Assembly (NCBI GenBank): GCA_030267565.1
Contig: BRXU01000004.1
Location: 2,238,501 to 2,302,500, forward strand
Direction of reading: 5' to 3'
DNA length: 64,000 nt
Source of the DNA: Pleodorina starrii
Taxonomy: Eukaryota > Chlorophyta > Chlorophyceae > Chlamydomonadales > Volvocaceae
The translations under genes and the position numbers were made by a program. Within the stretch, counting starts at the first letter, position 1, and each line of letters begins with the position of its first letter. The notes under the pieces were generated by a model that was not told the DNA's origin, made no database searches, and worked only from the letters and a program-made list of their open reading frames with translations. Positions 10,801-20,599 of this stretch are shown in pieces.

Positions 10801-12909
10801 TCGAGTGCGCGTCCATGGTCATGTTGTAGAGCTGCGAGAGGGAGGACAGATTGGACAGCAGCAGCACCACCAGACCGCCGCCCTCCACCGTCTCAATGGA
10901 GCGGGCAAGCAGGTTGGGGGTGATGGCCTCGAAGTCCTGGGCAAGGGGGCGGGAGCGGGGGGGGTACAGGGGGGAAGGACAAGGGGATAAGGGGGGTTGG
11001 GGGGTTGGCTGTGGCGGGGGAGGGGTATCCACATATAGGCCGGAGCCCGTGAACGGGGAGGGTGCGGTGGCTGGGAGTTGGGTTGGTTGGAAGCCGAGGC
11101 GCGTGCGGGGTTGAGTTGGGAGTGCGTCAAGGGCACTTGCGTGGCCGGGGGGCGGAGGGAGGGAGGGGTTTTAGGGTTTTTGAAACCCCCGCCCCCACTC
11201 ATCCCCCTTTCCCGGGCCCCCTCCCTTCACACACCCACACACCTCCCCTCCCCTCCGCCCTCCCCATCCACCGCGAACCGCCCGGCAACACACCGCGCCG
11301 CACACCTCCCCTCCCCCTGCCGTACACCTGCGGTGTACAACAGCCTCCCACCTGCAGTACCGCCATGCCGTACGTGTTTCCCAGGATGTTTTGCGTCTCG
11401 TGGTAGTAGCAGTAGCGGATGTTGGTTGAGGCCACAAACAGCGCAAAGGGGTCCTCCTTCTCCGGATCCAGCAGACCCCGCTGGGCCAGCTTCTTGATCT
11501 GACGCATGCGCTTCTTGCGGTGACTGGAGCCAGGGCGGCGAGTATGTGTGGGGGGGATGGGAGGGGGGGCAAGGCAGGACGGGGCAGGCAGGGGTCAGGC
11601 GTGGCGAGGGGAGGAGGGCGGCGTGATGGCGGGGAGAGGGCGGTGGGGAGGGGGCGCTCCTCCCACCGCGGGAATTTGGCGTCGCACAGGCCGGGGATGG
11701 AAAGACAGGGGCCCTCTCCCAGACGCCGGGGGGAGGGGTTGTCCCCGGATGGGTGGGCCGGAGCCCGAGTAGGGGTGGTTATGAGGTAGTTCGTAGTCAT
11801 GTGAAGGCCAGGGGGATGGTGGTGGGGGCTGGCAGCGGAACGACCGGGCCGCGGAAGCCGCGCACAGGCTGCTGCGGTCGGCTGCGACGCAGCTATGCCC
11901 CCGGTCCCAGCCGCCCGCCCCCGCCCACTGAACCGCTGAAGCGCTGGCGCACTGCACTGCAATGCGAGACGCTGCGGCGCAACGGGGGACGCGCAGGCAG
12001 GCTATTGCTGCCGTCACCACCTCTGCCTCTCCCGCTGCCGGTTCGCTTTCGCTGTCGATGGTATGGCTGCCGCTGTTGCTGCCGCTGTTGCTGCGCGCAT
12101 CGCGGGTCGGTTGGCAGGGCTGGCTGGGGTCGCCTCGGGAGTCGTTGGGACCGCCGCCGCCGCCGCTGCCGGTTCAGGCGGCCCTGCTCTGGCGCTGTCA
12201 CGAGCTGCAGCAGGGGTTCCCCTAGATGCGGCTCTCGCAGCGGCGCATGGCGGCCCGGCTGCGGGGCTGTCCCGCCTCACAGCGGACGGCGCCCGGAGGC
12301 GCACCACCGGGGGCCGGGGAGGGGAGGGGACGGGAGAGGAGGGAGCCCCTGGCTCCGCCGGGGGCCACCGTACTGCGCTACACGGCGGCAGCAGCGCCAG
12401 TGGAGCCATCCCGCCGGCCAGCCTGGTAATCCCCTGCATTGATACCCTCCCATCGGCCCAAGGAGAAGGAGGGTCCATGTGTTCGCCCACACGCGCCTGC
12501 GGCGGCTCGACCGGCGGTGGTGGCGCGTGTGCGGCCACCCCAACCGTTCTGCCGCCTTTCCCCCTGCCGCCGCGGGTGACCAACCCGCAATACGCCCTAC
12601 CCCTCGCCTCCCCGTTTTCCTCGGCCCTGTCCCCAGAGCCAAATTGGACGGCGCCGCGCAAAGAGCGCAGCGCGGCAGCAGCGGCGGCGGGTTGAGCTGG
12701 TTCCATCCGCACCTGCTCAAGTGCAGGTCCTTCTTGTAGCACCACAGCACCGATGGCCGCGCCTTGACGCTGGCCTTGGACAGCATGTAGTGCAGGTTGA
12801 CGACCTGGTCGCGGCCCTTATCGCCCACCAGCACCAGCAGCGCGCGCTGGCGCGTCTTGGCGCAGTTCTCGATGAGCGTCCGGATGCGGGCATCGACCTT
12901 TTTCCTCAT
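1849..12909 (-). CDS. NAT10: RNA cytidine acetyltransferase (NAT10/Kre33 family), 17 exons
   Basis: Nucleolar enzyme that forms N4-acetylcytidine in 18S rRNA and some tRNAs, using acetyl-CoA and ATP. Exons: 12713-12909, 11352-11523, 10778-10936, 10192-10410, 9727-9858, 9195-9308, 8507-8620, 7859-8018, 7349-7550, 6724-6876, 5989-6163, 4960-5153, 3990-4342, 3457-3676, 3124-3271, 2511-2732, 1849-2322. Phases agree throughout and give 1,135 residues (human protein about 1,025). The N-terminus MRKKVDARIRTLIEN is diagnostic. The ATPase P-loop SRGRGKS (about 288-294) is split between exons 5 and 6; Walker B is VIDEAAA (about 389-395). The GNAT core is VVRIAVHPELGRAGYGTR (about 648-664). The C-terminus is lysine/glycine rich. 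Oddities are an acidic insertion after the GNAT core and a GC donor in intron 4. The gene is divergent from the OPR gene. Confidence 0.95.
2345..2369 (+). repeat. Short telomere-like repeat in NAT10 intron 16
   Basis: Three consecutive TTAGGG-type units, the last being TTTTAGGG, which is the Chlamydomonas telomere unit. A further single TTTTAGGG sits near 11,170 in intron 2. With so few units, chance origin in G-rich intron DNA is possible. Confidence 0.4.
2771..2804 (+). repeat. Intron repeat R1, copy in NAT10 intron 15
   Basis: About 34 bases beginning GTTATCCACGTATAGG and ending AGCCCGTGAACGG. The same word recurs in six other NAT10 introns (see the other R1 entries). Confidence 0.85.
3690..3790 (+). 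repeat. GGTAG/GGGTA pentamer microsatellite
   Basis: Imperfect runs of GGGTA pentamers in NAT10 intron 13, just upstream (in gene sense) of exon 14's start. Confidence 0.7.
3879..3989 (-). repeat. GGGT/GGCT tract starting at the intron 13 donor
   Basis: On the NAT10 sense strand the intron begins GTGGGTGCCTGGCTGG and continues as GGGT and GGCT tetramers for about 110 bases, so the 5' splice site is the first unit of the tract. Confidence 0.75.
5161..5188 (+). repeat. Dispersed element R2, NAT10 intron 11 (a)
   Basis: GTAAGAAGAAGATACCGCAG followed by CGGAGG. It is antisense to NAT10, so its complement supplies the pyrimidine-rich stretch in front of the exon 12 acceptor (exon starts at 5153). 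Confidence 0.7.
5206..5239 (+). repeat. Intron repeat R1, NAT10 intron 11 (a)
   Basis: Full-length copy, from GGATTATCCACGTATAGG to GTGAACGG, 18 bases after an R2 copy. Confidence 0.85.
5383..5416 (+). repeat. Dispersed element R2, NAT10 intron 11 (b)
   Basis: Diverged copy: GTAAATAGAGGATATCGCAG, then TGGAGATGGAGACGG. It retains the GGAGAYGGAGACGG half also seen at 8,066 and 50,602. Confidence 0.6.
5451..5480 (+). repeat. Dispersed element R2, NAT10 intron 11 (c)
   Basis: Short copy with the core GGTACCGCAGCGGAGGTGG. It is the third R2 copy in the same intron. Confidence 0.6.
5641..5666 (+). repeat. Intron repeat R1, NAT10 intron 11 (b), truncated
   Basis: GGGTTATCCACGTATAGGCC continues to GGAGC and then diverges, so the 3' third of the element is missing. 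Confidence 0.75.
6264..6296 (+). repeat. Intron repeat R1, NAT10 intron 10
   Basis: Diverged copy, GTTATCCACGTGTAGGTCGG followed by AGCCCGTAACGG. It lies directly after a TG-repeat run (about 6,225-6,258). Confidence 0.75.
6324..6374 (+). repeat. Dispersed element R2, NAT10 intron 10
   Basis: AAAGAAGAAACCTACCGCAG then a diverged middle, ending GACGGCGTCAGCGAGCGG. It keeps both ends of the longest R2 form. Confidence 0.55.
7143..7188 (+). repeat. Intron repeat R3, NAT10 intron 9
   Basis: Contains GGAATGATATGCTCCTT and ACAATGAGACACTG. A second copy with the same order and spacing lies at 8,683-8,728 in intron 6. Confidence 0.7.
8066..8112 (+). repeat. Dispersed element R2, NAT10 intron 7 (longest form)
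   Basis: GAAGATATCGCAGCGGAGAC continues GGAGACGCCGTTAGCGAACGG. With the copy at 50,602-50,648 it defines the full element. Confidence 0.75.
8391..8418 (-). repeat. Intron repeat R1 (reverse), NAT10 intron 7
   Basis: On the minus strand it reads TATCCACGTATCGGCCGGAG followed by CCCGG. Its orientation is opposite to the copies at 2.8-6.3 kb. Confidence 0.75.
8683..8728 (+). repeat. Intron repeat R3, NAT10 intron 6
   Basis: Contains GGGAGTGATATGCTCCTT and ACAATGAGTCACTG, pairing with the copy at 7,143-7,188. Confidence 0.7.
8948..8995 (+). repeat. CAGCA/CAGCG pentamer microsatellite
   Basis: About nine CAGCA or CAGCG pentamers in NAT10 intron 6. Confidence 0.75.
9676..9702 (-). repeat. Intron repeat R1 (reverse), NAT10 intron 5
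   Basis: The minus strand reads GTTATCCACGTATAGGCC then GGAGCCCGG. It is well conserved and in the same orientation as the 8.4 kb copy. Confidence 0.8.
10619..10760 (+). repeat. CCCT polypyrimidine tract
   Basis: About 140 bases of nearly pure CCCT tetramers in NAT10 intron 3. On the gene's sense strand it is a long GGGA tract that could form G-quadruplexes. Confidence 0.85.
11024..11056 (+). repeat. Intron repeat R1, NAT10 intron 2
   Basis: GGTATCCACATATAGGCCGG followed by AGCCCGTGAACGG. It differs at only a few positions from the 2.8 kb copy. Confidence 0.85.
11739..11770 (+). repeat. Intron repeat R1, NAT10 intron 1, degenerate
   Basis: TTGTCCCCGGATGGGTGGGC then CGGAGCCCGAG: only the right half matches well. 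The rest of this 1.19-kb intron is GC-rich and repetitive, with no gene seen. Confidence 0.45.
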
Positions 12910-13584
12910 GGTTGCTGTCGGTTAGGTTAAACGTCACTTGCTTCGGAATAGGGGCGGGCTCCGTGGGCGCGCCGGCGCAGCAGGCCGGCGCTCGGAAAAA
13001 GAGTTCCGTTGGTCAGCTGTTGTCTGTTCTGGCGGCGGCGGCTCTATATGTCGTTTTGAACGACAGCGCAGCTATTTAATTTCACAATCGGAATTAAGGG
13101 AAAATGTGTAATCGCAGCCTTGGCCCGTGAACTACGGTCCCGGGATGAAAACTCGCGACAGGGCCGACGGCGTTTCCACAGAGGCCTATACCTACTAAAT
13201 GTAGTAAGTTACGATCCGTGAAGCCCTGGATACTTGTATTGTAGGGAACTACAAGTCATAGGCATGGAAGCCGAAGGGCCGTCGTGCAAGTACACCTGCT
13301 GCTTCCAGGACATACATATCTTGCTTGCCAACGGCCAGCTTTACTCTGTGCACGCCATCATATGCATTTTGCGCGTTGGAAATTCCTCTCGTTTACTATT
13401 GCAGAGACCAAGTTGAACCAGCTGAAGGTTGAAGCCTAGAAAGGCCGACCACTCGTTTAAGCCATCGCACACATCCATTGTTCCGTAGGATTAATGTCCT
13501 CCCGAATTCAGCGAGCAAGCTGGCGCAGTGCCCGTGAGGGTGTTGTGGCGGCGGCGTAAGCTCGGCTGTCGACCGCGGACGGCC
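12910..13584. promoter_or_regulatory. Divergent intergenic region NAT10 / OPR-RAP gene
   Basis: These 675 bases separate the NAT10 start (minus) from the likely OPR start (plus) and must hold both promoters and 5' UTRs. The middle is less GC-rich than the flanking genes. No specific binding site was recognised. An ATG at 13,495 (MSSRIQRASWRSA, then a possible GTGAGG donor) is an alternative first exon for the OPR gene. Confidence 0.5.
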
Positions 13585-16500
13585 ATGGAAACAGCAACGC
13601 AATTATCCGGAATGCCGTTGTCGACAAAGGTACAGGGTCCCTGGCCACATCCTGCCCTGGTGCCTTCTGTCTTTGGCTGGAGACGGGAGCCCTGTCCCGA
13701 CCTGTCCAATTCGACACCTCTCGACCCCTCCAACTCAACCCCTCTCGACCCCTCCACCTGCCCTCCCGGCCCGCCCTCAGTTCCGGCTGCTCCTTCCGGG
13801 GTGGCCAGGCCGGCTCTGCGCCGAGTGTCAGGTGCGGCCGTGCGGACAACCGGACACGCAACGCCGCAAATGATCGCGCATGTCGGCACGCGGCACCCGC
13901 CTCCCGTCCTAGTCACCGCAGCGCATGTCACCAACAGACAGCCGGCCGCCGCCTCTCCCCTCCCTCAAGCGTTGCCTGCCAAGCAACCACACGTCCAACC
14001 CATCCCCCGAAACCCCATGAATCCCTCCCTCCCTCGACTTAACCCATCGCCCAGGCGCCCGGCACCGGCGCCCGGCCAGTGCGCGCACCGGCACCTCGCG
14101 CGGCGCTCGACACACCGCCGCCACCGCCGCCGCCGCCATCGCGGCCGTCGCAGCCGCAACTGCTCCCGGAGGGCTCTGGGAGGAGGCCCGGGTCCAGGTC
14201 GGGCGCGCCGCCGCAGCGCCCGCCCGCTCGCCGCGGCGTCGTGCAGCCCCAGCATCCCCCGCCTTACCCCGCCGGCGGCGCTCCAGCGGACCCCCGGGGC
14301 GATGATCGCACCGCCGCCGCCGCAGCCGCCGGGGGCAGAAACGGACCCCGCACGCGCCCCGAAAAGGGCGGCGGCAGCCGCAACAACTCCGGCGGAAGCA
14401 GCAGTGGCAGCGGCAGCGGCGGCGCTGCCGCGCGCGCTGGCGCTTCCGCCGGCTACGGCGGCGACACGGGCGCCGCAGCTCGACTCGGCGAGGAACTGCG
14501 CAGCGGTCCTCCAGGGGGGGCGGCGGCGGCGGCTTCGGCGGGGGCCACACGTGGCCACGTCGGTGAGCAGGGCGCCAGCGGGCGCGGCGCCGGCGGCAGC
14601 GCGGTGTGGAGCCAAGTGCGCGGCGCCGACGTGGAGACGTGGGCCTCGCTCGTACGGCAGTACGGCATGACGCTGGGCGGCGCCTTCGCCGCCAACGCGC
14701 TCTTCCGGGCGGCGCACTTCGTCGACACCTCGGGCGCACTCCTTGCCGCCGACAGCGACCGCACTCGCGGCCTTGGCAACCCTCCGCCGCCGCCGCCGCC
14801 GCAGGCGGCGGCCTCTGGGTCCGCTGTAGCAGCCGCCGCCGCCGCCGGCACGGACGCGTCGCCGGCTGGGCAGCCCGCGGCCGCGGCGCCGCCGCGGCCC
14901 CTTGACGGCACGGCCTTTTCGGAGCTTGTGCAGCAGCTCTTGCTCCCCGCCACGGAGGCCGCAGTCGCCGGGCAGCTGGATGCCACCCGCTGCTGCCGCC
15001 TGCTGTGGGCGCTGGGCAAGCTGAGCGGGACAGCGGGTCCTGCTGCGGAGGAGGCCGGCGAAGCGGGCGCCGGGACCGAGCGGGCTGAGACGCTCGACGC
15101 CGGAGGCGGCGCAACGCAGCCGGGATTGCCGCAGGCGCAGCAGCACCACCAGCACCACCACCAGCAGATCTCCGGGCCGGCGGCTACTGAGGGGCTGGGT
15201 CAGGGGAAGCTGGGTGAGCGGCCGGTGCGTCGCGCCAGCCCCGGGCCGGCGCTGCTGCAGAGCGCCATGCGGGGGGCGGGGGCCCACTGCGCGGCGGCGC
15301 TGGCGGCGCAGCTGCTGCGGCACCTGTTGGCGGCGGAGGAGGGCGGTGGTGGTGGGGACGGTGCTGGCGGCCGCGGGCGCGCGGGCAGCCCAGCCCCGAG
15401 AGCGGGCAACAGCCCCGGCGCCGGTCGGGCCGATTCGGACATCAGTCCCGGCGGCCTTAATGGTCGGATGCTGGTTATGGCGGCGTGGGGCCTGGCCCGC
15501 CTGACGTCAGAGGGTCATCTGAGGTACGGCGCGTCGTACGGCGGCGCCGAAGGCGCCGCCGCCGTGACGTCCTTTGCCCCTGGCCGTGCGGAGCTCTGGG
15601 ATGGGCTCTGCGCGGCGCTGCGGCCGCGGCTGGTGGGGCTTCCGGCGCGGGAGCTGAGCAACGCGATGTGGGCGCTGGCGGCGGCGCGGCACTGCCACCA
15701 CCCCGTGTTTGGCGACCTGGCGGCGGCGCTGGAGCCCCACCTGGAGGCAGCGGTGGCGGAGTGCGAGGCGCGCCGGCGGCCGCTGCCGGCATCGGGCGGC
15801 GGCAGCTGCAACGTGCAAGTGAGAGGGAGAGAGAGTGGAGGAGTGTTTGTGTGTGTGCGTGTACCGTATATGACCCATGTGTCGGTGGCTCGTGGGCTGG
15901 TGGGGCCCCGGAAGCCGGCACCGGTGGTTTGGGTGATGGGGTGCAAGCGGCGGTGGAGGGAGGCAGAGTGCGGCATGTGAGGCGTCTTGGGAGCATTCTG
16001 AGGGTGGGGGTTCAGGGGGTTTGGAGGGTTCGGCGCTCTGTGAGGCGGCGACGCGCCCCGATGTGTCGGGTCCCGCTTGGGCCGCACGTCCCTGTGGCAG
16101 ATGCGACGAAGCCGCGTCTACCGTCGCGGCTGCTCGGGGCAACTCGGTGGCCCGGGGTCCCCTCCAAGGTCCCCACCGCTGCGGTCATGCCTTCAGTACC
16201 CTTTCACTCTTGTTTGTCGGCGTGTCGGCCAGCTGCCCGTTTGGGACCGTCTCCAAACTCTGCCGCCATTGTGTGCTGCGGTATCTTCTTCATTAACACC
16301 CCACCTGCCCAGCCACCCACCTACCCAGCCACCCACCTACCCAGCCACCCACCTACCCATCCACCCACTCGGTGTGTGATTGCAGGACCTGGCGAACGCC
16401 GTGTGGGCACTCGCGCGCTCCGGGCGACTGAGCCCCGACGGCGCCGGCTCCGGCTCGGGGTCCGGCTCCTCGCGCCTGCTGGGTCTCGCCGAGTCGGCCG

Positions 16501-19500
16501 TGCTGTGCGCGCTGCCGCAGCTGCGAGCTCAGCACGTGGCCAGCCTGCTGTGGTCCTTCGTCACCATGAGGTACCGCCCGCGACGCCGCGTCGCCGCGGC
16601 GGCGGCGGCGGCGACGTCGTCGCCGGGCGCGGGCGCGGGCGCCGGCGGCAGCCGACAGCAGCAGCAGTTAAGCATGTATCAGTTGTTGGCTCGGCGGGTG
16701 GTGGAGCTGCAGCTGCTGCAGCGGGAGGACGAGGGCATTGTGGCGCAGGTGAGGACGGGGAGGAAGGCGGGGAGGCGTGTGTGCGTGTTTTGGGGTGTGT
16801 ATATGTGTGCGTGTGTGTGTGTGGTCGGAAAGGCGTGGGAGGTGATATGCGGGCAGCTGGGCAGCCGGGCAGAGGGCGGCAAGAGCGGGCGCTGGCGTTG
16901 CCCGCTGAGTGGAGGAGTGGCGGAGGGGCCTGCGTGCTTGCCTGCGTTGGCGCAGACCGGCGCGTGCATGTGTGGTTTAGTTACACGAAGGAACAGCGCG
17001 CTTTGGATGGCTCCCGACGCGACGTCGCCGCGACCTGCCTGTGTTGTGTCTTGTGTGCGATGTCGTTCCTGTCGACGACGCTGCGATGCGATGCTGCTGG
17101 TCTGCGATGCTGCTGGGCTGCAGGTGGTGTGGGCTCTGGTGAAGGAGCGGCAGGCGGATGAGCGGCTGCTGGCGGCGGCGGCGGCGCGGCTGCGTGAGGG
17201 CGCGGGGCGGCTGACACTGCGGGAGGCCGCCATGGTGGCCTCGGCGTACAGGATGGCCAGGTGGGAGGCCGAGGAGGGGGCGGGGGCTGATTGGGGGGCT
17301 GTTTGGGGGGCTGAGGGGCCGATTGGGGGGTGAGGGCTGAGGGACTGATTGGGGGGAGTGACCGCAATGCCCGGGGACGGTATTACAACAATTCAAGGGG
17401 CCGATGGGTTAAGAAGGGCCGCGGTGAGCCGGTGACCGTGACACGAGCCGCGCGGCGGGTAGCACGGGCACGTGTCTGTGTGTGTGATTCGTGCCGTGAT
17501 TCGTGTCGTGTGTTTTGCGCCTCAGGTGCGTCGACCCGGGCCTCTTCTCCGCGCTGCTGCTCCGCGCGGGCTGCCTGCCCCGCTGGGAGCTGTTGGAGGC
17601 CCCCCACGCGGACGTGAGCATCTCCCTGCTGCTGCGCGGACTGGCCTGGGCCGGCTGCTACGACAAGGTGGGGACGAGGTGGTTCGCGTTAGGGTGCTGC
17701 GCTGTGCGCTGTGCGGTTTGCGATCCTGCGGTTTGCGATCACACGCGGTTTGTCTCTCTTCTCTCGCGCGCGCCCCCTTCCTCTCTCTCTCTCCCTCTTT
17801 ACCCTCTCTGCAACCTCTCTGTCAGTCTGCCTCTACAGACTTGTCGGTCTGTTCTCCTCCCACCCTACCTCCCTGTTTCCACACACGCATGCACACACCA
17901 CCACCACCACTCTCCCGCACACCCCTGCTTGGTTGCGTTCCCTCGCCCCGGGCCGTTCTTATTACCCCTGCTTGGTCCTGCGTCCGCTTGCCAACGTCGC
18001 CTCCGTCCCTCCGCTGCGGTACCGTACCTTGTTCCTTGCACCGCTCTCGCCGCAGGTGGTTTACACGCGCCTGTGCGACGCGCTTCACGCGCACCTGCGC
18101 TCCATCCAGCCGCAGCCCCTGGCGCTGGCGCTGTGGGCGCTGGCGGAGGCGCAGCACCGCCAGCCGGCCTTCCTGGCCGCCGCCACCACCATGGCTACCG
18201 CGCTGGTGAGCCGCTTCAGCGGCGGGGAGCTGAGCTGTACGGCGCTGTCGCTGGCGCGGCTGGGCGCGCGCAACGCGGATTTCTTCGGCGCCGCCGCCGT
18301 CACGCTGACGGCGCTGCGCGGCGGCGGTGGCGACGGCGGCGGTGGACGCGGGGAAGGCAGCGGTGGCGGGAGTGGTGGCGTCGCGGAGGCGGCGGAGCTG
18401 GTGCCCGGGGAGGCGGCGCCGGTGTACGGCGAGGATGAGTCGGATGAGGACGACGAGTACGACGGTCTCGATGAGGAGGACGAGCAGGAGGACGAGCAGG
18501 CGGAAGACGAGGAGGCGGAGGAGGAGGAAGGCGGCGGGTCTGAGCTCGCGGCCGCGTCACGGCGGGAAGCGTTTCCGTTGTCGACGGCGGCGGCAGCGCC
18601 GGCGGGCGCCGGCCGGCGGCTGCGCCGCCGCGGCGGCCGCCGCTACTGGCTGCCCCGCGCCGCCACCGCGCTGAGCAGCAGCCGCTGGCGGCGCATCGAC
18701 CTGCTGAACCCGCAGGAGCTTGCCAACCTGATGGCGGCCTACGCCATCTCCGGAAACGTGGACGAGATGCTGTACTACAGAGCACAGATCCGTACACGCC
18801 GGCTGCTCAAGGCGTCGAGCGTGCTGCGGCGGGACGCCGCAGCAGCAGCCGGCGGCGGCTCCGCCGCCGCCGCGGCGGCGGCGCTGGCGCGCGGCGACCC
18901 CGTCGCCGCCGCCGACATGTCCGCCGCCGCCGTCACCAAGCTGCTGTGGGCCTTCGTGGCGGTGGGTGTACAGGAGCCGCCGCTGCTGCGCGCGCTTGCG
19001 GCCCGGCTGCGGCAGCTGCTGCAGCGCCTGGAGCCGCGCGACATTGCGGCGCTGGCCTGGGCGCTGGCCACCTCTCGCCTGCCCGATTGCGACGACCTGT
19101 TGGCGCGGGCCGTGCGCGCCGCCGCCGAGCACGCGCGTGCCTTCGCGCCCGCCGATCTGGCGACCGTTGCCTGGGCTGCCGCCACGGTGGGGCTGCACAA
19201 CCCGGCGCTGATGGACGCCTGCGCGCGGCTGGTGCTAGCGGCGCCGCCGCTGCCGCCGGCGGCGGCGGCGGCGGCGGCCGCCGCCGCCAGCGGCTTTCCG
19301 TCCCCCAGCCTGAAGGTGCTGTCTGACGTGACCTGGGCGCATTCGATGCTGCGGCTGTACCACCCTCAGCTGTTGGCGCGTGCGGGGGACCTGGCGGCGG
19401 CGCGGCTCGGCGGCGGCGCCGCCGCCTCCGCCGCTGCTGCGCCGGCGGCGGCGGAGGCGACGGCGCCGTGGCTGCCGCCGGACATGGAGCTGAATCACCT

Positions 19501-20599
19501 GGTGGCGTTGCTGGAGGCGCATGCGATCTGGGCAGCGGCGCCGGCGGCGTACGGCAGCGGCGCCGGCGAGCGCGGCGGAAGCTGCTATCACGACGGGCTG
19601 TTCCGGGCGGCTGCGCGGGTGCTGCTGTCCCGGTTGGACGAGCTGACCAGCGATGAGGTGGTGACGCTCACGTGGTGCTGTACAGCCGTACTGCACGAGC
19701 TGCCGCCGCCGGAAGAGGCGGCGGCGAAAGAGGCGGCGGCGAGGACGCAGCAGCAGCTGCTGCAGGGGAATGACCGCGATGACCGACAGCAGCAGCACCA
19801 CCACCCCGTGCTGGCGCTGCTGGCTGCGCTGTCGGAGCTGCTCGCCGCCACTCCGCCCGACTCGTTTCTGCAGCCGGAGCTGACGCAGCTGGCGCAGGCG
19901 CACGCCATGTCGGTGGACTACGCCGCCGCCGTGGCAGCGGCGGCGGCGGCGGAGCCGCCGTCGCTGGCGCCGGCTTGCGCCGCTGCTGCGCCGCTGGCGC
20001 TGCCGGCGGCGCTGCTGCGCCGCGTTTCGGGCGCCTGGGGCGCAGCGCCGGCGCCGCGAACTCGGCGATTGGTGGTGGAGCTGTGCGCGGCGTTGGACGA
20101 GGCGGGCTTCTCCGATGTGGAGATGGACGCCAGGTCGGAGGATGGGCTGCTGCCGGTGGACGTGGCGGCGACGTGGCGGCCGCAGCTGCGGCAGGCGCCG
20201 ACCCGTGGGTCGCACGGCGGTGCCGTTCCGCCTATCGCCGCCGGCGCCACCGCCAGCGCCGCCATTGGTGGTAGCGGCTGTGACGGCGGTGCGTTGGGGC
20301 CGGTGCCGGTGCGCTACGCGTTCCTGGTAGCTACGTCGGAGCTGCAGGCTGTGGGGCAGCCGCAGGTGTACTGGGGCCCGCTGGCGGTGCGGGTTCGGCT
20401 GCTGCAGGCGCGTGGCTGGCGGGTGGTGGTGGTGCCGGCGCCGCTAGCGGCTGCCACCGGCGGCGGTGGCGGCGGCGGAGCGCCGTCCCGGGGTGGTGGC
20501 CTGGACGCTGCGGCGCGGCGCGAGTATGTGCGGGAGCTTCTGCGTGTAGTGCTGGCGGGGGCGGACGGGGTTGGGGCTGGCCAGGTTGCGACCGCTTAA
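13585..20599 (+). CDS. OPR-repeat protein with C-terminal RAP domain
   Basis: Probably an organelle RNA-binding factor; in green algae OPR-RAP proteins control maturation, stability or translation of individual chloroplast or mitochondrial RNAs. Exons: 13585-13629 (uncertain), 14055-15818, 16386-16748, 17124-17260, 17526-17667, 18056-20599. Phases agree and give about 1,664 residues. An in-frame stop at 14,040-14,042 forces an upstream exon or a later start. OPR helices are visible as LSNAMWALAAARHCHHP (about 548), DLANAVWALAR (604), ELANLMAAYAISGN (1,039), DIAALAWALATSRL (1,146), DLATVAWAAATVGL (1,184) and LSDVTWAHSMLRLYHP (1,239). The RAP domain (about 1,505-1,655) has DGLLPVDVAA, WGPLAVRVRLLQARGWRVV and REYVRELL. 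Long Ala/Gly runs and an acidic block (about 942-978) interrupt the repeats. The target RNA is unknown. Confidence 0.85.
16306..16368 (+). repeat. CCACCCACCTACCCAG tandem repeat
   Basis: About four 16-20 base units just before the exon 3 acceptor of the OPR gene. It is the complement of the GGGT tracts found at other introns' donors. A short reverse R2 fragment (GCTGCGGTATCTTCTTC) lies just upstream at about 16,273-16,289. Confidence 0.7.

Noticed and set aside
12063..12695. Plus-strand 210-codon frame inside NAT10 intron 1
   Set aside because: Alanine-rich low-complexity translation with no homologue that I recognise. It lies in an intron full of GC repeats.
13909..15323. Long minus-strand open frames (401 and 452 codons) opposite the OPR gene
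   Set aside because: They are Arg/Ala/Pro-rich shadows of the GC-rich OPR coding strand, with no family motif and no splice structure.
16306..16368. Possible CRISPR-like or regulatory direct repeat array
   Set aside because: Units are contiguous with no spacers, and the locus is a eukaryotic intron. It is a simple tandem repeat.
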